Shown here piece by piece: positions 26,638-34,440 of a stretch of 64,000 nt of DNA. Position numbers and translations under genes: made by a program. Positions within the stretch are counted from its first letter, which is position 1. Every line of letters begins with the position of its first letter. The DNA is from Mesorhizobium sp. LSHC420B00 (GTDB taxonomy: Bacteria > Pseudomonadota > Alphaproteobacteria > Rhizobiales > Rhizobiaceae). The notes under the pieces were generated by a model, which worked only from the letters and a program-made list of their open reading frames with translations, was not told the origin of the DNA and ran no database searches. Where the stretch lies: assembly GCF_000503055.1 (NCBI RefSeq), contig NZ_AYVY01000002.1:359379-423378 (forward strand), written 5' to 3'.

Positions 26638-27009
26638 ATGGCACAATGGGGAAGAAGCGACGCCGCTTTGCCGGGCGTCGTTGCGAAAAGCAGGTTCGGC
26701 GAATGGTCCGTTGTTCTAGCGGTGGCCGCATTGGCGACAGGGGCGATTGCGATCACCGCGTTGATAGCAATGCCGAGCGACGCCTCCCCACTGCTCCAGA
26801 ACAGTGCGACGGGCTTCTTCGCTGCGGTATTTTTTATGGCCGGCCCTTTGGCACATCTTATCGGCGTGGTCTTCGGCTTGATGGCCGTGGGGCGCCCAGA
26901 CGACAATCGTGTGCTCGGCCTGGCTGGCATCGTGGTCAATGGCGCGTCGCTTGCGGCCGGGGGGGTCATGCTGTGGGCAATGGCATCGACTTTTGGCGCA
27001 TTCACCTGA
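26638..27009 (+). CDS. Small membrane protein of unknown function
   Basis: A 123-residue protein with three predicted membrane segments: VVLAVAALATGAIAITALIAM, GFFAAVFFMAGPLAHLIGVVFGL and VLGLAGIVVNGASLAAGGVMLWAM. I do not recognise the family. The ATG at 26638 has a GGGGGG site; an upstream in-frame ATG-like extension has no ribosome site. It lies between a hydrolase and a GNAT gene. Confidence 0.7.
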   Translation: MAQWGRSDAALPGVVAKSRFGEWSVVLAVAALATGAIAITALIAMPSDASPLLQNSATGFFAAVFFMAGPLAHLIGVVFGLMAVGRPDDNRVLGLAGIVVNGASLAAGGVMLWAMASTFGAFT

Positions 27010-27076
27010 TCTCGACAAGCCTCCGGCAGGCAAGCGACCGACGCGACCCCTCAGCTTCAAATCTGCGCGAGTTGCC

Positions 27077-27577
27077 ATGGTCGATCTTGTCGTCACCTAT
27101 CTGGAGATGACCGAGCCGCCGTCCGGCGGCGGCTTTGCCGCACCCGCACCGGGCGCGGCGGTGATGCGCGAAACGCTTGGCGTCGCTGATTACATCAGCC
27201 TCTACCGCGCCGTTGGCGAGCCTGTGCAATGGGATCAGCGGCTGCGCATGCCCTTGGGCGACCTTGAGCGCCTTCTCGCCAGCCCGTCGACGCATATCCA
27301 TGTCCTGCGCGTCGACGGCGAAGCAGCCGGCCTATGCGAATTCACGGGCGTCGGCGAGCCGGTTGTCGAATTGGCCCATTTCGGGGTCGTTCCGGCTCTT
27401 CAGGGCCGCAAGCTTGGGCCGTACCTGCTCGACCGGGCGCTGCGCGCCGTCTGGTCGCATGAACCCGAAAGGGTTTGGCTCCACACCGATACCCACGATC
27501 ATCCGGGCGCGCGATCTGTCTACGGGCGAGCCGGTTTCAAGGCCTATGCGCAGCGCATGGAGACGTTTCCGGATTAG
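27077..27577 (+). CDS. GNAT-family N-acetyltransferase
   Basis: A 166-residue GNAT protein. The acetyl-CoA site lies around VELAHFGVVPALQGRKLGPYLLDRAL, and HPGARSVYGRAGFKAYAQR closes the fold. The substrate is unknown. The ATG at 27077 starts the first conserved strand (VDLVVTYLEMTEPP); this family is found in rhizobia. Its last four bases overlap the convergent HD gene. Confidence 0.86.
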   Translation: MVDLVVTYLEMTEPPSGGGFAAPAPGAAVMRETLGVADYISLYRAVGEPVQWDQRLRMPLGDLERLLASPSTHIHVLRVDGEAAGLCEFTGVGEPVVELAHFGVVPALQGRKLGPYLLDRALRAVWSHEPERVWLHTDTHDHPGARSVYGRAGFKAYAQRMETFPD

Positions 27578-28194
27578 GATTTGTCTGAGCTGAGGTTATC
27601 GCCAAGCGCCCTGAGCGAGCGCGCCATGTTTTGCCGGGCCTGGGTTTCGAAGCGCCGGCGGAATTCCTCGCTATGGAAGATATGCGGACGCGCGAGGAAG
27701 CCCTTTAGGACAGCGGCACGGCCGGCCCGCCACATCGGCTCATCGACCCACTGATATTCGCGGCGAACCGCCTGTTCGTAAGCGTCGAACACGTCAGGCG
27801 CAGCACCCAGGATCGCCAGGTCCATGTCGAGGAACAGCGCCGCGTCACGAACGGCATGCTGGTCGCCAAGGGACGGCAATTCGTGGCCGGCGGTGGCAGT
27901 GATCATCGCCGCGATGCGACGGATGCGTTGTGCATCGGCGCGGCCGGCGAGCTTTGTCTCGGCAAGTGCGGCACTCCTCGCCTCATTGTCCTTGGCGCGG
28001 CCGTCGTAGATCGCGTCGTGGAACCAGATCGCCGCTTCGACTGCTTCAGGATCATGCAGCAATGCCTTGTAATCGTTGGCTAGCGCCAGCATCGCCTCGA
28101 TGTGGCCAAGGTCGTGGTAGTGGCGATCCGCGGCGTCATACAGCGCGGAAAGCTCGCGCTTCAGCGTCTCGTCCATCAAGGTTGCGTTTTCCAT
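27574..28194 (-). CDS. HD-domain metal-dependent phosphohydrolase
   Basis: A 206-residue predicted HD-superfamily phosphohydrolase (COG4339-like). RHYHDLGHIEAML gives the first histidines, AIWFHDAIYDG holds the HD pair, and ATAGHELPS the next. Substrate unknown. The ATG at 28194 was chosen over a TTG seven codons upstream. Four bases overlap the convergent GNAT gene. Confidence 0.84.
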   Translation of the reverse strand: MENATLMDETLKRELSALYDAADRHYHDLGHIEAMLALANDYKALLHDPEAVEAAIWFHDAIYDGRAKDNEARSAALAETKLAGRADAQRIRRIAAMITATAGHELPSLGDQHAVRDAALFLDMDLAILGAAPDVFDAYEQAVRREYQWVDEPMWRAGRAAVLKGFLARPHIFHSEEFRRRFETQARQNMARSLRALGDNLSSDKS

Positions 28195-28311
28195 GGCTGC
28201 TTGAAATTCCGCCAACCAAATCCATTTGACGAAGCACTAAGGAAAATTGAGTTCACCCGTGCTATGATCTGGCTTATAGGTGCGGCCGGAGAATAGGCAA
28301 GCCGCCAAGCC

Positions 28312-28345
28312 GAGACATTGGATGGCCTGAGACATTGGATGGCCG
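28312..28345. repeat. 17-bp tandem duplication in the cysE leader
   Basis: GAGACATTGGATGGCC followed by one base occurs twice, at 28312-28328 and 28329-28345, ending 10 bp upstream of the cysE ATG. The second copy supplies the GGAG of the ribosome site. Confidence 0.8.
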
Positions 28346-28355
28346 GAGACAGCAG

Positions 28356-29204
28356 ATGAACAGCGTTACGATTTCCCGTCCCACCAGGGTGCAGCCGGTA
28401 GATCCGATCTGGCGTTCGATCCGCGATGAAGCAATGGAAGCGGTCAACCGCGATCCGCTGCTGGCGGCGTTCCTCTATTCGACCATCCTCAATCAGGAAA
28501 ACCTGGAAGAAGCGGTTATCCACCGGTTGGCCGAGCGCCTCGCCCACCAGGACATCGGCTCCGACCTCATCCGCCAGACATTCAAGGCGATGGCGGCCGA
28601 CGACAAGGACTGGTCGACGACGGTGCGCGTCGACATCCAGGCCTATTACGACCGCGATCCGGCCTGCGACCGCTTCATCATGCCGGTGCTCTACTTCAAG
28701 GGTTTTCATGCCATCCAGACGCACCGGCTGGCGCATTGGCTGTGGAACCAGGGCCGCCAGGATTTCGCGCTGTATTTGCAGAGCCGATCGTCCTCGGTGT
28801 TCCAGACCGACATCAATCCGGCCGCCCGCATCGGCAAGGGCATCTTCCTCGACCACGCCACCGGCCTCGTCGTCGGCCAGACGGCGGTGATCGAGGACGA
28901 CGTGTCGATCCTGCACGGCGTCACGCTGGGCGGCACCGGCAAGGCCGGCGGCGACCGTCATCCCAAGATCCGCTATGGCGTGCTGATTGGCGCCGGCGCC
29001 AAGATCCTCGGCAACATCGAGATCGGCCATTGCTCCAAGATCGCGGCCGGCTCGGTGGTGCTGTCGCCGGTGCCGCACAACAAGACGGTTGCCGGCGTGC
29101 CGGCCCGCGTCGTCGGCGAGACCGGCTGCGACCAGCCTTCGCGGCAGATGGACCAGCTGTTGCCGTCGCAGACGATGGACCACGTCGTCAGCTTCGACAT
29201 CTGA
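28356..29204 (+). CDS. cysE: Serine O-acetyltransferase
   Basis: Acetylates serine to O-acetylserine for cysteine synthesis, in the cytoplasm. The 282-residue protein has an N-terminal helical domain and a left-handed beta-helix: PAARIGKGIFLDHATGLVVGQTAVIEDDVSILHGVTLGG and GDRHPKIRYGVLIGAGAKILGNIEIG. The histidines in DHATG and GGDRHPK match the active site. The ATG at 28356 has a CGGAG site made by a short tandem duplication. It is followed after a palindromic repeat by a DUF3126 gene, the usual rhizobial neighbour. Confidence 0.95.
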   Translation: MNSVTISRPTRVQPVDPIWRSIRDEAMEAVNRDPLLAAFLYSTILNQENLEEAVIHRLAERLAHQDIGSDLIRQTFKAMAADDKDWSTTVRVDIQAYYDRDPACDRFIMPVLYFKGFHAIQTHRLAHWLWNQGRQDFALYLQSRSSSVFQTDINPAARIGKGIFLDHATGLVVGQTAVIEDDVSILHGVTLGGTGKAGGDRHPKIRYGVLIGAGAKILGNIEIGHCSKIAAGSVVLSPVPHNKTVAGVPARVVGETGCDQPSRQMDQLLPSQTMDHVVSFDI

Positions 29205-29291
29205 GTGCTCGAGCAGGGGGCTGAATTCCTGCCCTCTATGCCGGCTTGCCTTTACATGGCCATTGTCGACGTGCCAGAAGCGCGCTCACCA

Positions 29292-29394
29292 ATGCATGTC
29301 GCCCAATAGTGCCCAGCTGTTTTGGGATAGCGACATGCATGAAGCAAGATTTAAAGCGCGTCGCATCGATCTCTTCAGACGCGACGCACTTGAG
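29292..29394. repeat. Two-hairpin rhizobial intergenic repeat
   Basis: ATGCATGTCGC (from 29292) pairs with GCGACATGCAT (to 29340), with CCCAA/TTGGG inside; a second hairpin follows with AAGCGCGTCGC and GCGACGCACTT (29354-29391). Such bipartite palindromes recur in rhizobial genomes from general knowledge. A related copy is at 62678-62745. Confidence 0.75.
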
Positions 29395-29417
29395 CAAGCG
29401 ACGATCGGAGAAGACTG

Positions 29418-29621
29418 TTGAAGCCGGACGAAATCAGAAAGCTGGACGCCTATTTCAAACGCACCTTCCAGAACCCCAAACTCGAAGTGAAGGCGCGGCC
29501 GCGCAAGGAAGATTCGGCCGAGGTCTATGTCGGCGACGAGTTCCTCGGCATCGTCTTCAAGGACGAGGACGACGGCGACTATAATTTCTCGATGGCGATC
29601 CTCGATATCGATCTGGCCTGA
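29418..29621 (+). CDS. DUF3126 family protein, TTG start
   Basis: A 67-residue DUF3126 protein: KPDEIRKLDAYFKRTFQNP, EVYVGDEFLGIVFKDEDDGDY and SMAILDIDL. The start is TTG at 29418, supported by a CGGAG about eight bases upstream and by the family N-terminus MKPDEI. The function is unknown; the gene is usually downstream of cysE in Rhizobiales, as here. Confidence 0.88.
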   Translation: MKPDEIRKLDAYFKRTFQNPKLEVKARPRKEDSAEVYVGDEFLGIVFKDEDDGDYNFSMAILDIDLA

Positions 29622-29714
29622 GCCGGGAATTTGGTGCTGGCCGGACCTGCTTGTTGCAGGCGGGACCGCCTGATGGCGGAGCGCAAACCTCGGAGACTGG
29701 CTGGAGCATCCCTC

Positions 29715-29783
29715 CCTTCGTCATCCCAGGGCGGAGCAAGGAGCGAAGCGACGCGGCGCAGACCCTGGGAGCCATGCCGTTAC
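29715..29783 (+). repeat. Left flanking palindrome of the GIY-YIG unit
   Basis: Begins CCTTCGTCATCCCAGGG and ends CCCTGGGAGCCATGCCG. The TCCCAGGG and CCCTGGGA arms pair. The right copy has TCCTAGGG and CCCTAGGA, a compensatory pair change. Confidence 0.85.
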
Positions 29784-29844
29784 CTCGCGGCAGTGCTCCG
29801 CTCTGACCAGAATCGAATGCTTCTTGGCACCGGCTGGGCGTCCT

Positions 29845-30132
29845 CTACCAACCAGTCCCGCGAAAAAGTTCGAACCACTCTGGATTGGTCTTCTCGATCA
29901 GCTCGATCTTCCACCGGCGTGGCCAGCGCTTCAGCGACTTCTCGCGCTGGATGGCGTCGCGAATGTCGAAATGGTCCTCGTACCAGACCAGACGCTGTAC
30001 GCCGTAGCGGCTGGTGAAGCGCGAGCCTTCGCCAGATTTGTGCTCCGGCATGCGGCGGCCGAGGTCGTTGGTGACACCGATGTAGATCGTGCCGCGCTTC
30101 TGGCTTGCAGTCATGTAGGCATAGCCCGTCAT
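29845..30132 (-). CDS. GIY-YIG nuclease-superfamily protein
   Basis: A 95-residue protein with the GIY-YIG/URI fold: GYAYMTASQKRGTIYIGVTNDL holds the two short motifs, followed by the arginine of RRMPEHKSG and the glutamate of AIQREKSLKRW, both conserved catalytic positions. It may cut DNA, but a similar small family is common in rhizobia with no shown activity. The ATG at 30132 matches the family start; an in-frame ATG at 30210 begins inside the right repeat. Inverted hairpin repeats lie on both sides. Confidence 0.85.
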   Translation of the reverse strand: MTGYAYMTASQKRGTIYIGVTNDLGRRMPEHKSGEGSRFTSRYGVQRLVWYEDHFDIRDAIQREKSLKRWPRRWKIELIEKTNPEWFELFRGTGW

Positions 30133-30200
30133 GGCTGAAGGGTAGTAGGCATTGTTGCGGATGCAAGCACCGTTCTGAGCCGCTGCATTCTTCGACTGGC

Positions 30201-30269
30201 GTAACGGCATGGATCCTAGGGTCCCCCGCGACGTCGCTTCGCTCCTGCTCCGCCCTAGGATGACGAAGG
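30201..30269 (-). repeat. Right flanking palindrome of the GIY-YIG unit
   Basis: The minus strand reads CCTTCGTCATCCTAGGG then CCCTAGGATCCATGCCG, matching the left copy over 69 bp with few differences. Both inner ends carry ATGCCGTTAC pointing at the gene. Confidence 0.85.
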
Positions 30270-30369
30270 CGTGGTGGGCCCACAGCTAATCGCAAACCCT
30301 GGAGATTGGTAGCCCGATTGGCCGGGGCTCCAGCCCTCAGCCCTTCAGGGTCGGTCAAAGGATCAAGCC

Positions 30370-31101
30370 CTATCGCCCTGCCTTCAGCACACGCGTTGCC
30401 TCGCCAGAAATCGCTGCGTCGAGCGCCTGCCAGTCGCCCAGGAATTCCCGGGGGAAGCGGTAGGTAAGGCTGAGATTGTCGCCGACCAGGATGTCGCGTT
30501 CGCAGGGCGCCAGCGATTCGTCCGCGCTCGGCCCGCTCAGGCAGCGGGCAACGAACGGATCCTTGCCGGGGCGGTTGGCGACCGCCAGCACTTCGTTGAG
30601 ATAGCCTGATTTTTCACTGAAGGCGTAAAGCAGCGTCCCGCCAGGGCCGGGCGTGCCGGGCTGGGCGATCAGCGCGCTGTAGATCGGCGCGAAGCGGCCG
30701 CTCATGTCGCGCGACATCATCTGCGGCTCGAACGACAGGAAAACGATGTCCTTGCTGGCTCCGGTGTGGTTGAAGTCGTTGCGGGCAACCTCGCTGTAGC
30801 CGTCCATCTCGGGATAGCGCAGATAGAGGTCGAGCCGCGAGGCGATACCGTCGCGCCGGGCCTGGGCAAAGCGGATGACATTGGCCGGCACGGCGATGAT
30901 GTTGTTGCCGATGACGACCTTGTGGACCGTGGTGTCGTCGGTGTACCCGGCCATGGCGATCGAGCGGCCGAACCATTCGCCGCCAAGGCTGATCGCCACC
31001 GAAAGCAGCGCCAGCGTCGCGAACGCATAAAACACCCGCTTCATCAGCGTCGAATCGACGACGCTGAGTTGCGGGCCCTCTGTGGCGGCTGCCTGCTTCA
31101 T
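30370..31101 (-). CDS. Conserved hypothetical membrane-anchored protein
   Basis: A 243-residue protein with one N-terminal membrane segment (VFYAFATLALLSVAISLGGEWF) and a large outer part. Family unknown to me. The exported part contains SFEPQMMSRDMSGRFAPIYSALI and two cysteines (CLSGPSADESLAPCERDI) that could pair. The ATG at 31101 follows a GAGG; a longer upstream frame is not supported. It is divergent from the next gene. Confidence 0.7.
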   Translation of the reverse strand: MKQAAATEGPQLSVVDSTLMKRVFYAFATLALLSVAISLGGEWFGRSIAMAGYTDDTTVHKVVIGNNIIAVPANVIRFAQARRDGIASRLDLYLRYPEMDGYSEVARNDFNHTGASKDIVFLSFEPQMMSRDMSGRFAPIYSALIAQPGTPGPGGTLLYAFSEKSGYLNEVLAVANRPGKDPFVARCLSGPSADESLAPCERDILVGDNLSLTYRFPREFLGDWQALDAAISGEATRVLKAGR

Positions 31102-31218
31102 CGCGATCCTCGTTGCCGTCCCATCGGTGTGCCTGAACGGCACATCTCGGCGCGGCACGGCTCTTGCTACGCAGCTTTGCAGGCGACTGTGCGATTTCAT
31201 GGTAAACGGAGGGTAAAG

Positions 31219-31563
31219 ATGAGCCCGGTCGAACAAATCATATTCAGTTTTATGGCTGGGCTGACGGCTTGCGGCCTGGCCGGATCGGCGATGGAACTGG
31301 TCGCCGGCCGCAAGCTTGCCTTCGTCCAGCCCTATGTATCGTCGAAGCACATGCTGCGCTCGCTCGCCGCGACGGCTTGCGCCGGGCCGCTGATGTTCGT
31401 CAACGAGGCGCTGGACGCCTGGCGGGAGCGTCGCATCTCGGTGCTGGGGCTGATCTCCTGCGGCTGTACGGCGACCATCTGGGCGCTGGCGCTGGGCATG
31501 GTGGTGATCGCCATTGCGTCGTGGGCGGCTTCGCTTCTAGGGTCTGGCAGCTTGTCGGTGTGA
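31219..31563 (+). CDS. Small conserved membrane protein
   Basis: A 114-residue protein with about three membrane segments (IIFSFMAGLTACGLAGSAMEL, AATACAGPLMFVNEAL, SCGCTATIWALALGMVVIAIASW). No family was recognised. The ATG at 31219 has a GGAGGG site. A gamma carbonic anhydrase gene follows by 18 bp, perhaps in the same transcript. Confidence 0.75.
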   Translation: MSPVEQIIFSFMAGLTACGLAGSAMELVAGRKLAFVQPYVSSKHMLRSLAATACAGPLMFVNEALDAWRERRISVLGLISCGCTATIWALALGMVVIAIASWAASLLGSGSLSV

Positions 31564-31581
31564 GACGATCTGGAGACAGCG

Positions 31582-32109
31582 ATGCCGATCTACGCGATTG
31601 ACGGAAAAGCGCCCGCCTTCGAGGACGCCGACAGCAACTGGATCGCGCCCGACGCCACGCTGATCGGCAATATCAGGATCGGCCGCAATGCCGGCTTCTG
31701 GTTCGGCGTCGTCGCCCGCGGCGACGACGAGCCGATCGTCATCGGCGCCGACACCAACGTGCAGGAGCACACCATCATGCACACCGACGCCGGCTTTCCG
31801 CTGACCGTCGGCCAAGGCTGCACGATCGGCCACCGTGCCTTGCTGCATGGCTGCACGATCGGCCACAACAGCCTGATCGGCATGGGCGCCATCGTGCTGA
31901 ACGGCGCGAAGATCGGTAACAACTCGCTGGTCGGGGCTGGTGCACTGGTCACCGAAGGCAAGCAATTCCCCGACAATTCACTGATCGTCGGCTCGCCCGC
32001 GCGCGTCGTCAGGACGCTCGACGAAGCCGCAATCGCCAGGCTGCGCGCCTCTGCCGCGCATTATGTGGCCAACGGCAGGCGGTTCAGGGCTGGGTTGAGG
32101 AAAGTGTAG
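31582..32109 (+). CDS. Gamma-carbonic anhydrase family protein
   Basis: A 175-residue left-handed beta-helix of hexapeptide repeats. It shows GRNAGFWFGVVARGDDEPIVIGADTNVQEHTIMHTDAGFPLTVG, with metal-site histidines in EHTIMHTD, GHRALLHGC and IGHNSLIGMG. It belongs to the YrdA/PaaY class, members of which bind zinc; carbonic anhydrase activity is not certain. Two hairpins follow the stop. Confidence 0.9.
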   Translation: MPIYAIDGKAPAFEDADSNWIAPDATLIGNIRIGRNAGFWFGVVARGDDEPIVIGADTNVQEHTIMHTDAGFPLTVGQGCTIGHRALLHGCTIGHNSLIGMGAIVLNGAKIGNNSLVGAGALVTEGKQFPDNSLIVGSPARVVRTLDEAAIARLRASAAHYVANGRRFRAGLRKV

Positions 32110-32151
32110 CGCCGGTCAGTGAAGGCCGCCTATCGCAAGCCCAGAAATGGT

Positions 32152-32228
32152 GGAGCCGGCCCGGGGACGGGGCCGGCTCCTAAACCCGGTCGTTGGGGAC
32201 GGGGAGGGTGGGGACTCGACCGGGTTTT
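32152..32228. terminator. Double hairpin between convergent genes
   Basis: GGAGCCGGCCC (32152-32162) pairs exactly with GGGCCGGCTCC (32170-32180). Next, AACCCGGTCG (32183-32192) pairs exactly with CGACCGGGTT (32217-32226), followed by two Ts. The hairpins lie between the converging carbonic anhydrase and BTLCP genes. T-tracts are short, so factor-independent termination is uncertain. Confidence 0.5.
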
Positions 32229-32239
32229 CCGTCGCGTCC

Positions 32240-32845
32240 TCAGCGGACGCTGGCGACCGCGTCGGAGCGGCCGTCGTTGATCGTTACCCAGGCGCCGGAA
32301 TTGCGGTCGGACTGGCGCTTCAGGTAGGTGTAACTGGTCTTGGTCCAGGACAGCACCTTGGGCTGGAGATTGTCGAGGATGAACTCTCCAAGGCTGGTGC
32401 GCACGGTCAGCACCGCATGGCCGTCGCCGTTGCGCTGGCGCACCACCGTCATCAGCAGATCGCCGGCCGGCACGCCCATGCTCATCAGTTCGCGGCGCTT
32501 TTCCAGCGCATAGTCCTCGCAGTCGCCGAAGCCTTTGGGAAACGACCAGACTTCTTCCTTGCCCCACATTTCCATGTCGGTGCGCGGCGCGACCCTGCTG
32601 TTGACCGAATTGTTGATCTTGACGATCGTTGCCCACAGCTTGCGGGTGAGTTCGACCGGTGCGCGGTTCGGCGTCCTCTGATTGCATTCCTGCGGAATCT
32701 GCCGGCACAATTCGTAGTGACCGACCGGCTGCGTGGTGCGGCCGCCGGTATGCATGAACGCCGGCTCCGCCGCGCTTGCAATCCCCCAGCCGAAAAGCTG
32801 CATCGCTATTGCCGCCAGCAACAGCTTGCCCCTCATCCTTTTCAT
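32240..32845 (-). CDS. Bacterial transglutaminase-like cysteine protease (BTLCP)
   Basis: A 201-residue exported protein. The signal peptide (GKLLLAAIAMQLFGWGIASAA-E) ends near residue 26. The BTLCP catalytic cysteine is in GFGDCEDYALEKRRELMSMG, the histidine in GDGHAVLTVRT, and the aspartate in FILDNLQ. BTLCP proteins resemble LapG, which cleaves surface adhesins in other bacteria, but no LapD partner is here. The start codon at 32845 begins the basic n-region MKRMRGK. Confidence 0.9.
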   Translation of the reverse strand: MKRMRGKLLLAAIAMQLFGWGIASAAEPAFMHTGGRTTQPVGHYELCRQIPQECNQRTPNRAPVELTRKLWATIVKINNSVNSRVAPRTDMEMWGKEEVWSFPKGFGDCEDYALEKRRELMSMGVPAGDLLMTVVRQRNGDGHAVLTVRTSLGEFILDNLQPKVLSWTKTSYTYLKRQSDRNSGAWVTINDGRSDAVASVR

Positions 32846-33067
32846 TATTCAGTCTCCCCGTTTGAGGAGACAATGACACGGCTGGATTTATTTGACGCAA
32901 AAGCGCGAAGTAGACATTAAGTAAAACTCCAATAGAATAAACATAAAATTTGATGAAATTGAGTATAGAATTATTTAAGGATTCTAGCCGGGTGTATTCC
33001 CATGCTTCGTCGCACCGTTCGAACTGCTAGGATGGCAATCCTTCGCGATGGTGCTAAAACTTCCGCG

Positions 33068-33694
33068 TCAGCCGCGCGGCGAGCTGAATTCGGTGTCGAG
33101 CGTTTCCGGCCGCTGGACGACGGCGAACTCGATGGCGACGCCATCTTCGAAATGGCGAACAACCTGGCCGCGCATGGTGCCCAGCGTCACCTGGACGCCG
33201 ATGGCCGGCTTGACGTCGATCTCGATCGCGGCACCCGACAGCGACAGATCGATGATGCGGCACTGGTACTGCCGTCCGTCAGCAAGTTGCAGCACGCTCG
33301 TCGGGTTGCGCGGTGCCACGCGTTCATGGCGGCGGTCTTCCGGCAGGTCGAGCTCGTGCTTATTGGCAAGCCAGGTCAGTTGCGCGGCGAGCTTGTCCCT
33401 CTTGCGGTCCGACGCGATGACGGTCATCGCAAAGCCATCCTGCAAAGTGCGGGTGATGACGCCTTCGATGCGGCCGATGTGATCGATGTAGGCAATGACC
33501 TTTTCACCCGGCAGGCCGGCGCGCTCGGTGCGCAGTGCGACGTTGCCGGGCGACATGTCGACCACCTGGCAGGGATGTTCGGTGCGGTCTTCCAGCATGA
33601 AACGTCCGTAAATCTTCACGCGGACGCGCTGAAAGTTACGCCTTTCAGCTTGGGACGGCGCATGGTCGACCGCCGCTGACCTCATGACTGCCAT
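33068..33694 (-). CDS. Double PilZ-domain protein
   Basis: A 208-residue protein with two PilZ domains. The first begins RRNFQRVRVKIYGRFML and has DMSPGNVALRTE; the second begins RRHERVAPRNPTSVLQL with DLSLSGAAIEI. The second domain keeps the RxxxR and DxSxxG motifs that bind cyclic-di-GMP; the first has them in weaker form. It should be a cytoplasmic c-di-GMP receptor. ATG 33694 or 33685 may be the true start. Confidence 0.88.
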   Translation of the reverse strand: MAVMRSAAVDHAPSQAERRNFQRVRVKIYGRFMLEDRTEHPCQVVDMSPGNVALRTERAGLPGEKVIAYIDHIGRIEGVITRTLQDGFAMTVIASDRKRDKLAAQLTWLANKHELDLPEDRRHERVAPRNPTSVLQLADGRQYQCRIIDLSLSGAAIEIDVKPAIGVQVTLGTMRGQVVRHFEDGVAIEFAVVQRPETLDTEFSSPRG

Positions 33695-33801
33695 ACCCCG
33701 TTCGGCATTCCGCGCATGGATGCGGGGAATTTCAGCGGAAAACTACAACAAAGCAGGTTAACAAAGGGGAAAGCCCGGCACTGTTGCTTTAAGCTTTGGC
33801 A

Positions 33802-34440
33802 TCATTCTTCGCGTCCGCCGTCGAAGACGACCAGGTGACGGATGCGACGGGCCTGGCCGAGCGCCGAAATCGTCTCGGGCGGGTCGAATTCCGATGGGGC
33901 GAGCGAGGGAACTTCGATCGCCGGGCGGTTCTTCAGGAACATCGGCTCCTTGTCGGGATCGACGACACGGATCGAATCGATCAACGCGTCGAGAACCGGG
34001 TCGGCGCCCAGCCAGAAGGGCTTTTCAACGGCGCTTATCACGCCGAGGCAACGCGGACTCTCGACACCGCCGTCGAGCGGCAGTGCGAGCAGCTCGAACC
34101 TGTTGGAACGGCCGTTGCGGCTGAAACCCTCATAGGTGATGAGCACCACCGATTTCAGGTCGAAGACGCCATCGGTCAGCTTCGAGATCAGCCGCTGGTC
34201 CTTCTCGCGCCACAGCGAAGGGAATGAAAACCCCTTGAGTTCACGGCCATAGACTGCGCAAAGCCTGGTGCCGGCCAGCCGGAACACCGCTTCGCCGCGC
34301 GTGTCCTTTTCCAGGATGAACGTGTCGGCCAGCAGCGACTTGATGTCGGCCGGTTCGACTTCCGAGCGCTTCGGGGCAGGGCGTCCGTCACGCAATCGGT
34401 TCCAATAATGGAACAGCGTGATCGATCCGGTCTGGTTCAT
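33802..34440 (-). CDS. PAS-domain (PAS_5) protein
   Basis: A 212-residue protein of the rhizobial PAS_5 family. The core is LFHYWNRLRDGRPAPKRSEVEPADIKSLLADTFILEK, then FRLAGTRLCAVYGRELKGFSFPSLW. No output domain is present, so it is a stand-alone sensor-like protein of unknown ligand. It lies next to the PilZ gene on the same strand, 107 bp upstream of it. Confidence 0.85.
   Translation of the reverse strand: MNQTGSITLFHYWNRLRDGRPAPKRSEVEPADIKSLLADTFILEKDTRGEAVFRLAGTRLCAVYGRELKGFSFPSLWREKDQRLISKLTDGVFDLKSVVLITYEGFSRNGRSNRFELLALPLDGGVESPRCLGVISAVEKPFWLGADPVLDALIDSIRVVDPDKEPMFLKNRPAIEVPSLAPSEFDPPETISALGQARRIRHLVVFDGGREE

Larger units (their letters stand above)
29715..30269. mobile_element. 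Putative GIY-YIG element bounded by inverted palindromic repeats
   Basis: A 555-bp unit: a 69-bp repeat (29715-29783), a GIY-YIG nuclease gene on the minus strand, and the same 69-bp repeat inverted (30201-30269). Each repeat is itself a hairpin. The arrangement recalls REP sequences paired with a dedicated enzyme, but mobility is inference; no target duplication was found. Confidence 0.5.

Noticed and set aside
29845..30210. Longer GIY-YIG protein starting in the right repeat at 30210
   Set aside because: Family members start near MTGYAYM; the extra residues come from the repeat edge. It remains possible but less likely.
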